In this document: positions 15,815 to 25,990 of the stretch, piece after piece
Numbering within the stretch: the stretch's first letter is position 1
Layout of the letters: each line of letters starts with the position of its first letter
Source: Panacagrimonas sp046594215
GTDB lineage: Bacteria > Pseudomonadota > Gammaproteobacteria > Nevskiales > Nevskiaceae
Direction of reading: 5' to 3'
Length of the DNA stretch: 64,000 nt
NCBI GenBank assembly: GCA_046594215.1
Contig: JBKJPX010000108.1
Location: forward strand, 65,537 to 129,536
Notes under the pieces: generated by a model
Seen by the model: the letters and a program-made list of their open reading frames with translations, nothing else
Database searches by the model: none
What the model was told of the DNA's origin: nothing
Made by a program: the position numbers and the translations under genes

Positions 15815-16534
15815 TCAGGCAGGACGCTTGAGCATTTCGAGATGCAGGGGCGGTTGGTCCGGCGTCAGGTGCTGCACGCTACGCCATGCGATGCGGGTTT
15901 CGCGGCTCAGCCACCAGGTATTGCGCACGTTCCAGCGCCAGTCCGGCACATCCACGGTCTCGCCGACGCGCAGGGTGTCGATCGCCTGGCCGAGGATCTC
16001 GATGCGCTCCGCGCCTTCCACTTCGAACCGCGAAATCATCTGAACGGGTGCGTGTTCACCGGGTTCGATGCGGACCCGCCGCTCCGCGACGGCGCTGCCC
16101 ATTTCACCGCGTGCAGGCTGGTAGAGATCCCAAAGGTCGGGACCGCGCAACACGGTGCGGGCCAGGTCGCTGAGCAGGCCGGTGGTGCGGATGACGCGGT
16201 TGCGCTGGGTCACGACCTGGACGTGATCGCTCGACACCCAGCTGAGTTCCTCGCCCGTGGCGTCGGCCAGCACCAGCACCGCGCGAGGACCTTCACCACG
16301 TGCAAGTCCCAGCTGTGCATAGGGGAGCGCCTCAATCTCCTGGCGCGTGCGCGGGTACTCCGCACCCTTGCCCTTGCCCACCATCGCGAAGGTCTGCCTC
16401 GCGAGGCCCAGCGTCCCGGTATTCGAACAGCCCGCCAGCAACAGGCCCGCGCCGGCCGCCAGCAGGTTGCGCCGCGCGACACAGGGCGCGTCCTCGGCGT
16501 CCGACGCGGGCGATGGCAAGCGCCGACTACGCAT
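15815..16534 (-). CDS. yjbF: YjbF/GfcB-like outer-membrane lipoprotein
   Basis: 239 residues. An RRNLL motif followed by LLAAGAGLLLAGC gives a lipoprotein signal with the lipid-attachment Cys at C36. The mature part matches the YjbF/GfcB group: ALPYAQLGLARGEGPRAVLVLAD, then ISRFEVEGAERIEILGQAIDTL and NTWWLSRETRIAWRSVQHL, ending with a short PLHLEMLKRPA tail. In E. coli the gene belongs to the yjbEFGH (or gfcABCD) operon for exopolysaccharide export. Here it faces away from the yjbE- and yjbH-like genes, sharing a 136-bp divergent promoter region. Start at 16534 is a choice among several; an upstream ATG would put about 37 unlikely residues before the signal. Confidence 0.78.
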   Translation of the reverse strand: MRSRRLPSPASDAEDAPCVARRNLLAAGAGLLLAGCSNTGTLGLARQTFAMVGKGKGAEYPRTRQEIEALPYAQLGLARGEGPRAVLVLADATGEELSWVSSDHVQVVTQRNRVIRTTGLLSDLARTVLRGPDLWDLYQPARGEMGSAVAERRVRIEPGEHAPVQMISRFEVEGAERIEILGQAIDTLRVGETVDVPDWRWNVRNTWWLSRETRIAWRSVQHLTPDQPPLHLEMLKRPA

Positions 16535-16670
16535 CCGCGACGACGCAGTGTGCGATACCGCACCGAGCGGTGGCTCACGTATTGCTAGACATAGCGATGT
16601 CCTCGGGTCGCGAGCGGCGCTTTCGAGGTTGCAGTCGACCTTCATTCGTTAAATGTACACGGAGATCAAC

Positions 16671-16946
16671 ATGAGTCGTTGCAGCCATCTTGTCGTCGCC
16701 CTGAGCCTGCTCTGGGCGGGCGCAGCGCTTGCCGCGGACCCCACCAACAGCGGTGGCGCGGCCGGATCCACCAGCGGCGCGGCCGGTGAAGGGACCCCGG
16801 CGGTTGCGCTCGAGACCTGGCTCGTGGGCGGAGCGGCAGTGATCGGCACGGCGATTGGACTGAGCACCGGCGGCAGCGGTGACGGCGAGGACGGGTTCAC
16901 CGCGCCCTCGACTTCGACGAGCACGGCGACTGCCACCGCCAACTGA
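16671..16946 (+). CDS. YjbE/GfcA-like small exported Thr/Ser-rich protein
   Basis: 91 residues. Signal peptide VVALSLLWAGAALAA (cut near residue 22), a Gly/Ser/Ala-rich stretch, one hydrophobic segment (LVGGAAVIGTAIGLSTGG) and a Thr/Ser tail ending TSTSTATATAN. E. coli YjbE/GfcA has the same build: short, exported, one small hydrophobic segment and a Thr-rich end. The identification rests on this and on the flanking yjbF- and yjbH-like genes. The ATG at 16671 is preceded by GGAGATCAAC. Two hairpins separate it from yjbH, so its mRNA may be more abundant than that of yjbH. Confidence 0.7.
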   Translation: MSRCSHLVVALSLLWAGAALAADPTNSGGAAGSTSGAAGEGTPAVALETWLVGGAAVIGTAIGLSTGGSGDGEDGFTAPSTSTSTATATAN

Positions 16947-16950
16947 CGCG

Positions 16951-16973
16951 GGACGGTCCCGCGGGGACCGTCC
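16951..16973 (+). terminator. Strong hairpin 5 bases after the yjbE-like stop
   Basis: GGACGGTCCC, three bases GCG, GGGACCGTCC: a perfect 10-bp stem. It is not followed by a T-run, so it is more likely a stabilising 3' end, a processing site or a partial terminator than a full one. Confidence 0.5.
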
Positions 16974-16986
16974 AGCCTTCACCGAT

Positions 16987-17011
16987 ATCGGCCGGCTCAG
17001 TGCCGGCCGAT
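16987..17011 (+). terminator. Second hairpin, 29 bases before the yjbH start
   Basis: ATCGGCCGGC, five bases TCAGT, GCCGGCCGAT: a perfect 10-bp stem. A third copy of the GGCCGG core follows at 17018-17027, so alternative pairings are possible. The tandem arrangement suggests attenuation or differential stability between yjbE and yjbH. Confidence 0.45.
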
Positions 17012-17040
17012 TCCATTCCGGCCGGCCACTTTCCTTTTCG

Positions 17041-19191
17041 ATGCGGATACGTCGCAAAGCCCTGTTGGCGCGCGCCGCTGCGCTGATCGCCTCACTCGTG
17101 TCGCCGATGGGCCAGACCGCCGGGTACGCCGACTGGTCGAGCGACGATTTCGGCGAGATCGGACTGATCCAGATGCCGACCGCGCGCTTCGCACCGGATG
17201 GCGAATTCCGGGTCGGCGTTTCGACCGCCTACCCTTACAACCAGATCCTGTTCGCGCTGCAATGGCTGCCCTGGCTCGAGACCGGATTCCGCTACAGCGA
17301 GGTGCACAACCGTCGCTACGGTCCGGCAGCCTTCAGCGGTGATCAGACGTACAAGGACCGCAGCATCGATCTGAAGCTGCGGCTTCACGAGGAAAGTCGC
17401 CTGCTGCCGGCCTTCGCGCTGGGCATCCGCGATATTGGCGGCACCGGCCTGTTCGCCACCGAGTACCTGGTGGCGAGCAAGGAGATCGCCTCGCTCGACT
17501 GGACGCTCGGTCTGGCCTGGGGTCGCGCCGGTGCGCGCGGCGGAATCCGCAATCCCCTGGCGGCGGCGTCGAACGATTTCGAAGATCGCCCCCGCACCGA
17601 CGACCGAGGCGACCTCGGCTTCGACCGCCTGTTCAGCGGGCACGACATCGGCCTGTTCGGCGGCCTGCAGTGGCAGACGCCGGTACCGAACGTGAGCCTC
17701 AAGCTCGAGTACGACGGCAACGACTACAAGTCCGAGGCGCTCGGCAACGATCGCGACGTCGACAGCCCCGTCAACTTCGCCTTGAACTACCGGCTCGCGC
17801 AGACCATCGACCTGAGCGCCGGCCTCGAACGCGGAAACACGTTCATGGCGCGCGTCGTGGTGTACACGAACTTCGCGCGCGACCGCGGCCCGAACAAGAC
17901 ACTCGATCCGCCGGCAACCCCGGTGTTCGCCGTCGAACCCGAGCACGCCAACGCGGTGGCGCAGGCGCCCGCAGCCGATGCGGCGTTCTTCGAGCGGGTC
18001 AGGACCGAACTCGAACGACAGCAGATCCACTTGCTCGCGATGGAGCCCAACGTCGTGCGCGCTGACCTCCAGGTGTGGTTCACGCAGGACCTGAGCCGGG
18101 ACGAGGCGCGCGCGGTGGGCCGCATCGGCCAGACGCTCGCGACGATGGCGCCGCCGCACTACACGACGTTCACCGTGTCGCACCTGGTGGCCGACGCCGA
18201 AGGCTATCGCGTGGTGCTCAATCGCCAGAGCCTCGAGAAGGCGATCGACTTCCGCGCGCGGCCAGGCACCATCGGCGACACCCTGCACACGCTGCCAACC
18301 CGCACGGACGACTACAAAACCGCACCCTTCCAGTCTCCGACGAGCTATCCGGATTTCAGCTGGTCGACCGGCCCCGCGGTACGCCAGCACATCGGCGGCC
18401 CCGACGACTTCTACTTCGGCCAGCTCTGGTGGCGGCTGGGCGGGAGCGTGGCCTTGTCGCCGCGCTGGTCGTTCGCGGGCGTGCTCGGCGCCGACATCTA
18501 CAACAACTTCGACGGCCTCAAGCAGACGTCGGACAGCCGCCTGCCCAAGGTTCGCAGCGACATCGTCCGCTACCTCAAGGAGGGGAAGAACAACCTTGTG
18601 CGGCTCGAGACCAACTACGCGTGGTCGCCACGCCCGTCGTGGTATGCGCGGCTATCCGGCGGAATCTTCGAGGAGATGTACGGGGGCGTCGCCGCGGAAC
18701 TGCTGTACCGCCGCACCGGCAGCCGCTGGGCCGTGGGCCTGGACGTCAACCGCGTACGCCAGCGCGATTTCGACCAGAGATTCTCGTTCCGCGACTACGA
18801 GGTGACCACCGGGCACCTCACCGGTTATTTCGATCTGCCCTTCTGGGACATGTCGGCGCGCCTGAGCGCGGGCCGCTACCTCGCCGGCGACGCGGGCGGC
18901 ACACTGGAGCTGTCGCGCAGGTTCGACAGCGGCATCGTCGCCGGCATCTTCGCGACCAAGACCGACGTCTCCTCGGAGGACTTCGGCGAGGGCAATTTCG
19001 ACAAGGGCATCTTCGTCGTGCTGCCCTTCGACCTGTTCTTCTCCAAGTCGACGCGGCGGGCGGTGCCGATCGTATTCCGGCCGCTGACGCGAGACGGCGG
19101 ACAGAAGGTCCGCGACGGCACGAGCCTGTTCGGACTGACCGAGTCGGGGCGCCTGGACCTGGATGGCGACTGGTCGAGCGCGCTGCGCTGA
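17041..19191 (+). CDS. yjbH: YjbH/GfcD-like outer-membrane exopolysaccharide protein
   Basis: 716 residues. A signal peptide (ALLARAAALIASLVSPMG) is followed by a beta-rich protein of YjbH type: DDFGEIGLIQMPTARFAPDG at the mature N-terminus, LQWLPWLETGFRYSEV, LDWTLGLAWGR, and LKLEYDGNDYKSEA. IDLSAGLERGNTFMARVVVYTNF is the signature that ends the first barrel. The second half (PDFSWSTGPAVRQHIGGPDDFY on) forms the usual second barrel, ending RAVPIVFRPLTRDGGQK. In E. coli YjbH is needed for an exopolysaccharide made with YjbE, YjbF and YjbG. No yjbG-like gene is seen here. The ATG at 17041 immediately follows a pyrimidine-rich stretch without a clear Shine-Dalgarno. Confidence 0.82.
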   Translation: MRIRRKALLARAAALIASLVSPMGQTAGYADWSSDDFGEIGLIQMPTARFAPDGEFRVGVSTAYPYNQILFALQWLPWLETGFRYSEVHNRRYGPAAFSGDQTYKDRSIDLKLRLHEESRLLPAFALGIRDIGGTGLFATEYLVASKEIASLDWTLGLAWGRAGARGGIRNPLAAASNDFEDRPRTDDRGDLGFDRLFSGHDIGLFGGLQWQTPVPNVSLKLEYDGNDYKSEALGNDRDVDSPVNFALNYRLAQTIDLSAGLERGNTFMARVVVYTNFARDRGPNKTLDPPATPVFAVEPEHANAVAQAPAADAAFFERVRTELERQQIHLLAMEPNVVRADLQVWFTQDLSRDEARAVGRIGQTLATMAPPHYTTFTVSHLVADAEGYRVVLNRQSLEKAIDFRARPGTIGDTLHTLPTRTDDYKTAPFQSPTSYPDFSWSTGPAVRQHIGGPDDFYFGQLWWRLGGSVALSPRWSFAGVLGADIYNNFDGLKQTSDSRLPKVRSDIVRYLKEGKNNLVRLETNYAWSPRPSWYARLSGGIFEEMYGGVAAELLYRRTGSRWAVGLDVNRVRQRDFDQRFSFRDYEVTTGHLTGYFDLPFWDMSARLSAGRYLAGDAGGTLELSRRFDSGIVAGIFATKTDVSSEDFGEGNFDKGIFVVLPFDLFFSKSTRRAVPIVFRPLTRDGGQKVRDGTSLFGLTESGRLDLDGDWSSALR

Positions 19192-19235
19192 CCCGGGAAG
19201 CCGGGCCCAAACGCAGAACGGGGGGCCGTCGCCGC

Positions 19236-19241
19236 TATAAT
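19236..19241 (+). promoter_or_regulatory. -10 box TATAAT upstream of acnA
   Basis: A perfect TATAAT in a very GC-rich context, 77 bases before the acnA ATG. The predicted start near 19248 gives a leader of about 70 bases holding a small CCGCG/CGCGG hairpin. No good -35 is present at 17 bases, so an activator may be used. Confidence 0.5.
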
Positions 19242-19318
19242 TGTCGCCCCGCGCAACGCGGCGCGGCCCCCAAAAATCAGTTTCTCGCCAGCCAGCCCTG
19301 CTCCCAGGAGTTCCAGCC

Positions 19319-21982
<2,664 letters not shown>

Positions 21983-22002
21983 GATCGCGAAGTGATGTGC
22001 AG

Positions 22003-22026
22003 GAGGGCCGCAGCGATGCGGCCCTC
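22003..22026 (+). terminator. Terminator after acnA
   Basis: GAGGGCCGC, six bases, GCGGCCCTC (perfect 9-bp stem), then TTGCCTTG. It lies 20 bases after the acnA stop. The T-run is weak. Confidence 0.55.
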
Positions 22027-22121
22027 TTGCCTTGAGCGGCCGAGAAACGCGGCCCGCTGTGCGCCATCTCTCAGTCCCGATTTCGCTTTGCGCCGCGCGC
22101 CGCCTACGATCGTGACTCGGT

Positions 22122-22140
22122 GATCGGCCGCAGGCCGATC
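22122..22140. promoter_or_regulatory. Inverted repeat 18 bases before a small gene
   Basis: GATCGGCC, GCA, GGCCGATC: perfect 8-bp arms. It lies just upstream of the Shine-Dalgarno (AAGGGGAG) of the gene at 22159. It may be an operator or an mRNA hairpin. Confidence 0.35.
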
Positions 22141-22158
22141 GGCAAGGGGAGTTGCGCC

Positions 22159-22551
22159 ATGGGATTGAGCGAGAGGCGGAAGATCAAGGAGCTCCAGGAC
22201 ACCGTGCTGCCCGGGCGGGTCGCGGAGATCGCGGAGATCTGCGGCAAACCCATCCCCTACGAGGTCGACTGGGACAGCTTCGCGGACAATCTCGACGCGC
22301 TGAACTTCCTCGACAATCTTTCCTGTCACCGCCTGAACATGGCGCTTCGCGTCATCTGCACGGACGACATGGGCAAGGAGGCGGTGCGTGAGACGCTGCG
22401 CCTGGTACGGCTCAAGAACGTAGGCGACGGGGCGTCGAAACGAATGAGCTTTGCCGACGGCACGCTCGAGATGTGCTGCGCCTACGCCTTGGGGGCCGAC
22501 GGCATGCACGGCGACTCGGCCATTCGCGATCTGCTGATGAAGCACCTGTAG
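22159..22551 (+). CDS. Conserved hypothetical Cys-containing protein
   Basis: 130 residues, soluble, mixed helical. Notable segments: RVAEIAEICGKPIPYEVDWD, NFLDNLSCHRLNMALRVICT, DDMGKEAVRETLRLVRLKNV and TLEMCCAYALGADGM. Five cysteines (C28, C56, C67, C106, C107) in a 130-residue cytoplasmic protein are unusual and might bind a metal or form disulfides, but no standard metal motif is present. The sequence has the feel of a conserved proteobacterial family, yet I cannot name it. The ATG at 22159 follows AAGGGGAGTTGCGCC. Upstream is the acnA terminator and an inverted repeat, so it is its own unit. Confidence 0.7.
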   Translation: MGLSERRKIKELQDTVLPGRVAEIAEICGKPIPYEVDWDSFADNLDALNFLDNLSCHRLNMALRVICTDDMGKEAVRETLRLVRLKNVGDGASKRMSFADGTLEMCCAYALGADGMHGDSAIRDLLMKHL

Positions 22552-22587
22552 GCGCACTCATGCTCGCGGCGTGCGCGCGCCGTTTCG

Positions 22588-23208
22588 TCAGTCGGTCTTG
22601 CGCGACGCCACCAGCGCGTCATCGATGGCCCTGGCGCGCACCGCGGCGGGACGATCCTTCAGGCCGTTCCAGTACGCCTCGATGGCGGGACGCTTCTCGA
22701 TCGTGCCGAACTGCAGCCCCCAACCGACCTGGGAACCCACGTAGACGTCCGCCGCGCTGAAACGGTCGCCGGCAACATAGCCCCCGCCCTTCACCGCCTG
22801 CTCGAGCGCATCCATCACGTCCTCATGGCTGCCATACCCGACCATGCCGCGTTTTTCCGCGGGGACCACCACGCCCAGCGCCTTGTGCAGCACCGATTGT
22901 TCGAGGGGACCCGCAGCGAAGAACAGCCACCGGTAGTAGTCGCCTCGCGCATCCAACGGCGGCGCGAGCCGAGCCTGGGGAAAGGCATCCGCGAGGTAGG
23001 CGCAGATCGCGGCTGCTTCAGTCACCACGGCGTCGCCGTGGCGGATCGTCGGCACCTTTCCCATCGGGTTGATGGCGAGGAAAGACGCGTCCTTCATGGT
23101 GGTGCCGAAATCGAGGACCACCGTTTCGTACGGTGCACCGACTTCTTCGAGCATCCAGCGAACGATGCGACCGCGCGACATCGGGTGAGTGTACAAACGT
23201 AGGGTCAT
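22588..23208 (-). CDS. Glutathione S-transferase, classical type
   Basis: 206 residues. LRLYTHPMSRGRIVRWMLEE (residues 3-22) carries the N-terminal active-site region, with Ser11 a candidate catalytic residue; NPMGKVPTIRHGDAVVTEAAAICAYLAD is the glutathione-binding part. The C-terminal helical domain holds GDRFSAADVYVGSQVGWGL. It differs from the two TPNGWK-type GSTs at 9.7 and 12 kb and is nearer to the common proteobacterial GST group. Start at MTLRLYTH; a GTG 21 codons upstream is open but adds a stretch unlike GSTs. Convergent with the 130-residue protein gene; followed on its upstream side by the terminator at 23286. Confidence 0.85.
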   Translation of the reverse strand: MTLRLYTHPMSRGRIVRWMLEEVGAPYETVVLDFGTTMKDASFLAINPMGKVPTIRHGDAVVTEAAAICAYLADAFPQARLAPPLDARGDYYRWLFFAAGPLEQSVLHKALGVVVPAEKRGMVGYGSHEDVMDALEQAVKGGGYVAGDRFSAADVYVGSQVGWGLQFGTIEKRPAIEAYWNGLKDRPAAVRARAIDDALVASRKTD

Positions 23209-23285
23209 TTCATCCGCCACTTCGGACTCCTCCGGCTGTATCGAGCGCCGCTGGTCGAAGTCCGCGGACACTTGAAGAATCGCGC

Positions 23286-23317
23286 AAAGAAAAGGCCCGC
23301 AAGCGGGCCTTTTCTTT
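23286..23317 (-). terminator. Rho-independent terminator of the glycine-zipper gene
   Basis: AAAGAAAAGGCCCGC, two bases, GCGGGCCTTTTCTTT: a perfect 15-bp stem whose outer A/T part supplies a U-run. It lies 32 bases after the stop of the minus-strand gene at 23349 and is symmetric, so it could act both ways. Confidence 0.85.
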
Positions 23318-23348
23318 CGCGTCGTCGATGCGGGCGCAACCCCGACCG

Positions 23349-23645
23349 TCAGTCGTGGTCCTTCTTCTGGCCGAGATGGCGTCCATTGTCGTGCCGTCGA
23401 TGACGACGCGGCTGCTCGTGGTGAGTGTCGTTGTCGTGGTGATCGCTGCCGTGGTCCGAACCGATCGCGGCTCCCGCTCCACCACCCAAGGCGCCGCCGA
23501 TGATGGCGCCCTGAGTACCACCCACGTGGGCTCCGACACCCGCACCCACCGCACCACCCAACGCGCCTCCGACCACTGCTTTATCGTCGACGGCGAAGCT
23601 CAGCGCCGGCACCAGGATGCAAACAGCAAAAAGAATTCTACGCAT
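23349..23645 (-). CDS. Glycine-zipper exported protein with charged tail, copy 1
   Basis: 98 residues. Signal peptide ILFAVCILVPALSFA, then a glycine-zipper pair: VVGGALGGAVGAGVGAHVGG and AIIGGALGGGAGAAIGSD. Such segments insert into or span membranes. A His/Asp/Arg-rich tail (DHGSDHHDNDTHHEQPRRHR and on to the end) follows. It is a near copy in plan of the gene at 23775, with the same VGGTQGAIIGGALGG core (there MGGTQGAILGGALGG), so the two arose by duplication. It is terminated by a strong hairpin. The function of such small zippers is unknown; envelope stress or pore-like roles are only guesses. Confidence 0.75.
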   Translation of the reverse strand: MRRILFAVCILVPALSFAVDDKAVVGGALGGAVGAGVGAHVGGTQGAIIGGALGGGAGAAIGSDHGSDHHDNDTHHEQPRRHRRHDNGRHLGQKKDHD

Positions 23646-23774
23646 GTCGTGCTCCTATATGACCTGGGATCCAGCCTCGCTCGCCGCAGTGAAGGGCGGC
23701 TGAACTCGGCCGACCGTCGCCGGACGGGCGACTGACGCCGCGATGTCCGATACCGGGTCGGGTATGCCCGAGTC

Positions 23775-24101
23775 CTAGTCGTCGTGATGCTTGTAGTGGC
23801 CCTTGTGCTTCCCGTTATCGTGGCGGTAGCCGCGGCGATGGCGATGCTCGCCCTCGTCGTCATCGTGGTAATAGCGATGTTCCACGACGCGCTTGTTCGA
23901 GCCGCTCGTGCCGATCGCGGCACCGGCCGCACCGCCGAGCGCTCCACCCAGGATGGCCCCTTGAGTGCCACCCATCTCCGAACCCACGCCGGCGCCTGCC
24001 GCACCGCCGATCGCTCCGCCCAGTACGGCACCGCCGTCCGCCGCCCACGACATCACGGGCACAGCCATAAAGGCGACCAGCATCAGCTTCTTGATCTTCA
24101 T
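23775..24101 (-). CDS. Glycine-zipper exported protein with charged tail, copy 2
   Basis: 108 residues. Signal peptide (LMLVAFMAVPVMSWA), glycine zipper AVLGGAIGGAAGAGVGSEMG and GAILGGALGGAAGAAIGTSG, then a tail rich in His, Arg, Lys and Asp ending HDNGKHKGHYKHHDD. Two ATG codons in tandem open the frame; the second (24101) is better spaced from the upstream AGGGG. Paralogue of the gene at 23349, 129 bp downstream on the same strand; the shorter copy could be cotranscribed. The His-rich tails of the three zipper proteins could bind metal ions (inference). Confidence 0.75.
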   Translation of the reverse strand: MKIKKLMLVAFMAVPVMSWAADGGAVLGGAIGGAAGAGVGSEMGGTQGAILGGALGGAAGAAIGTSGSNKRVVEHRYYHDDDEGEHRHRRGYRHDNGKHKGHYKHHDD

Positions 24102-24434
24102 CATAACCCCTGTTTTTCTCGACTCCAGAGCATCACAGCCTACACGCACGCCGCTGAAGTCCCCCTGAATCCTGCGCGTCCGTCGAGCCGCCTGTCCGCT
24201 CGTTCGTGCCGGCTGTAGGGAAACTCTCGCGGCCTTCGCTTATGAATTCCTAAGGGCGCGTGGAAGCCTGGCGCACCCCGAGCCGGGCCACGGCAGCCCC
24301 GTTGAAGGGGCGCCGCGCCGACCGATCCGCACTCCCCGGATCCGCTCCGCGGAATCGGACCGTTCGCGAATCCGGCCGAGCGGCAAGCGCGTATATGCGA
24401 CACCCGTTAATTTCATCGAAACCGGACCGCGACC
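24102..24434. other. 333-bp divergent intergenic region
   Basis: Between the glycine-zipper gene and the secreted peroxiredoxin gene. No convincing gene. It contains an imperfect hairpin at 24336-24358 (CCGGATCCGC, TCC, GCGGAATCGG) and a TATATG about 30 bases before the peroxiredoxin start. Both promoters must lie here. Confidence 0.6.
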
Positions 24435-25010
24435 ATGCACAAGAACTTCCGCAGTTTTCCGGGCAAGGCCTTGGCGACCGTCCTGCTCACCCTCGCGCTG
24501 CCGGCGCTCGCCGCGCTGAAAGTCGGCGCCGCGGCGCCGGACTTCACCACGCAGGCCACGCTCGGCGGCAAGGAATTCCAGTTCTCGCTGGCCGAGGCGC
24601 TCAAGAAGGGGCCGGTTGTTCTCTACTTCTACCCGGCGGCCTTCACCTCGGGCTGCACGATCGAAGCCCACAAGTTCGCGGAGGCGACGGAGCAGTTCAA
24701 TGCGCTCGGCGCGACGGTGATCGGCGTGTCGAAGGACGACATCGAGACCCTCAACAAATTCTCGGTGAGCGAGTGCCGCAGCAAGTTCGCGGTCGCCGCC
24801 GACCCGGGCCTCAAGATCGCGAAGTCCTTTGACGCGAAGATCCCGGTCCTCCCCTATGCCGACCGCACCTCGTTCGTCATCGTGCCGGGCGGCAAGATCG
24901 AATACGTCTACTCGGCGCTGAGTCCCGACAAGCATGTGGAAAACGCGCTGGCGGCGGTGCAGGCCTGGAAAGCTGCCCGGTCGCAGGTTCAGGCGGCACC
25001 TACGCGGTAG
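24435..25010 (+). CDS. Secreted peroxiredoxin (AhpC/TSA, PrxQ/BCP-like)
   Basis: 191 residues. Signal peptide ALATVLLTLALPALA (cut near 27), then an AhpC/TSA domain. The peroxidatic site is YFYPAAFTSGCTIEAHKF with C74; in PrxQ/BCP it would read PKxxTxGCTxEA, so PAAFTSGCT is the typical variant. A second Cys, C114 in VSECRSKF, is too far for the BCP i+5 position but could be the resolving Cys. VIGVSKDDIETLNKF and TSFVIVPGGKIEYVYSAL finish the fold. Likely reduces peroxides in the periplasm. Flanked on both sides by glycine-zipper genes in divergent and convergent orientation. Confidence 0.88.
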   Translation: MHKNFRSFPGKALATVLLTLALPALAALKVGAAAPDFTTQATLGGKEFQFSLAEALKKGPVVLYFYPAAFTSGCTIEAHKFAEATEQFNALGATVIGVSKDDIETLNKFSVSECRSKFAVAADPGLKIAKSFDAKIPVLPYADRTSFVIVPGGKIEYVYSALSPDKHVENALAAVQAWKAARSQVQAAPTR

Positions 25011-25100
25011 TCGTCGGCGGCCAGCGGAAGAAGGCAAAGAAGCTCGGCGCGCATCAACGCGCGGAGTCGAACGCCGCGATGCGGCGTGGCGTAACTGCGC

Positions 25101-25787
25101 TCACTCCGCCCCACCGCGTGGCGTGTAGGGGATGAGCTTCAGCCGCGACTCGAGCTTCCAGCGGCGCGAGCCATCGGACTGTTGCTGCGGCGTGAGCATC
25201 TGCGACGAGAAGCCGAGGCGGGCCGGCGGCGCGTCGCTGACCGGGTCGAAGTTTTCGTCCAGCGGCGGCGCGCGGTAGGCGCTGTTGGTCGAGCCGCCTT
25301 CCCAGTCGAAGCTCAGCTTCGATTCGAAGCGCCCGCTGCGAGCCCGCGCGAACGCGAACTGGGTGGACATCACGCCCTGCTTCACGTTGTCGAGCTGCAG
25401 CCAGTAAAGGATTGGCAGGCCGCCGAGGTTCGGCTCGAAGCCGATCTCGAACATTTCGGCCGGGTGCAGGGCGAAGGGAATGCCCAGGCCGATGCCACGT
25501 CGCTTCGTCTTGACCTCCACGGTCCGCGTCACGCGACCCCGCGCATCGGTCACCAGTGCTTCGCCTGCCGACGGCGAACGCGCATCGGGTTCGCCGCCCA
25601 TCACGACGCGGATCGGGAGGCCGGCCACGGGCCTGCCCTCCAGGTCGGTGACGTCGATGACGACATCGACCGTTTCGGCCGATGCGCCGCGGGAGAGGCC
25701 TGGCAACAGGCCGCCGAGCAGGCCGCCGAGCAGGCCGAGCATCACGCCCGTGATCCGTGACGTCGTCTTCGATGACCCGGTCGACAT
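25101..25787 (-). CDS. Hypothetical exported protein with Ig-like N-terminal domain
   Basis: 228 residues. The N-terminus has a hydrophobic Leu/Gly stretch ITGVMLGLLGGLLGGLLPGL, a signal peptide or anchor ending in RGASA. Then VDVVIDVTDLEGRPVAGLPI resembles the start of a carboxypeptidase-regulatory or Ig-like beta sandwich (VxGxVxDxxGxPVAGAxV). The rest is beta-rich with LHPAEMFEIGFEPNLGGLPI and ends WKLESRLKLIPYTPRGGAE. The family is not recognised. It lies 90 bp downstream of, and convergent with, the peroxiredoxin gene. Confidence 0.65.
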   Translation of the reverse strand: MSTGSSKTTSRITGVMLGLLGGLLGGLLPGLSRGASAETVDVVIDVTDLEGRPVAGLPIRVVMGGEPDARSPSAGEALVTDARGRVTRTVEVKTKRRGIGLGIPFALHPAEMFEIGFEPNLGGLPILYWLQLDNVKQGVMSTQFAFARARSGRFESKLSFDWEGGSTNSAYRAPPLDENFDPVSDAPPARLGFSSQMLTPQQQSDGSRRWKLESRLKLIPYTPRGGAE

Positions 25788-25920
25788 ACCTGCGTTCCCC
25801 TACCTCTCGCTGTCCGGGAGGAAGCATGCGACGACCCGGCGCCGTAAAAGTGTCAGTCGGTCGAAATCGCATGTCAGCGGTGCGCCGCGAACCGATGCTC
25901 TTCTGTCTCGCACAAACAAA

Positions 25921-25942
25921 GAGGCGGGCTTTCGCCCGCCTC
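25921..25942 (-). terminator. Rho-independent terminator
   Basis: GAGGCGGGC, four bases, GCCCGCCTC (perfect 9-bp stem). On the minus strand it is followed by TTTGTTTG, so it ends the leftward transcript of the glycine-zipper gene at 25991. Confidence 0.8.
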
Positions 25943-25970
25943 GTCATCCGTCATCCGTCATCCGTCATCC
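25943..25970. repeat. Heptanucleotide GTCATCC repeated four times
   Basis: Four exact tandem copies (28 bases) between the terminator and the end of the glycine-zipper gene. Non-coding. Unit length is not a multiple of three, but no reading frame crosses it, so phase variation of a protein is not indicated. Confidence 0.85.
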
Positions 25971-25990
25971 GAAACGTGTCGCGCCAGCGC

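Noticed and set aside
25943..25970. Four GTCATCC repeats as a CRISPR array
   Set aside because: Unit is 7 bases with no spacers and no cas genes nearby; it is a simple tandem repeat.
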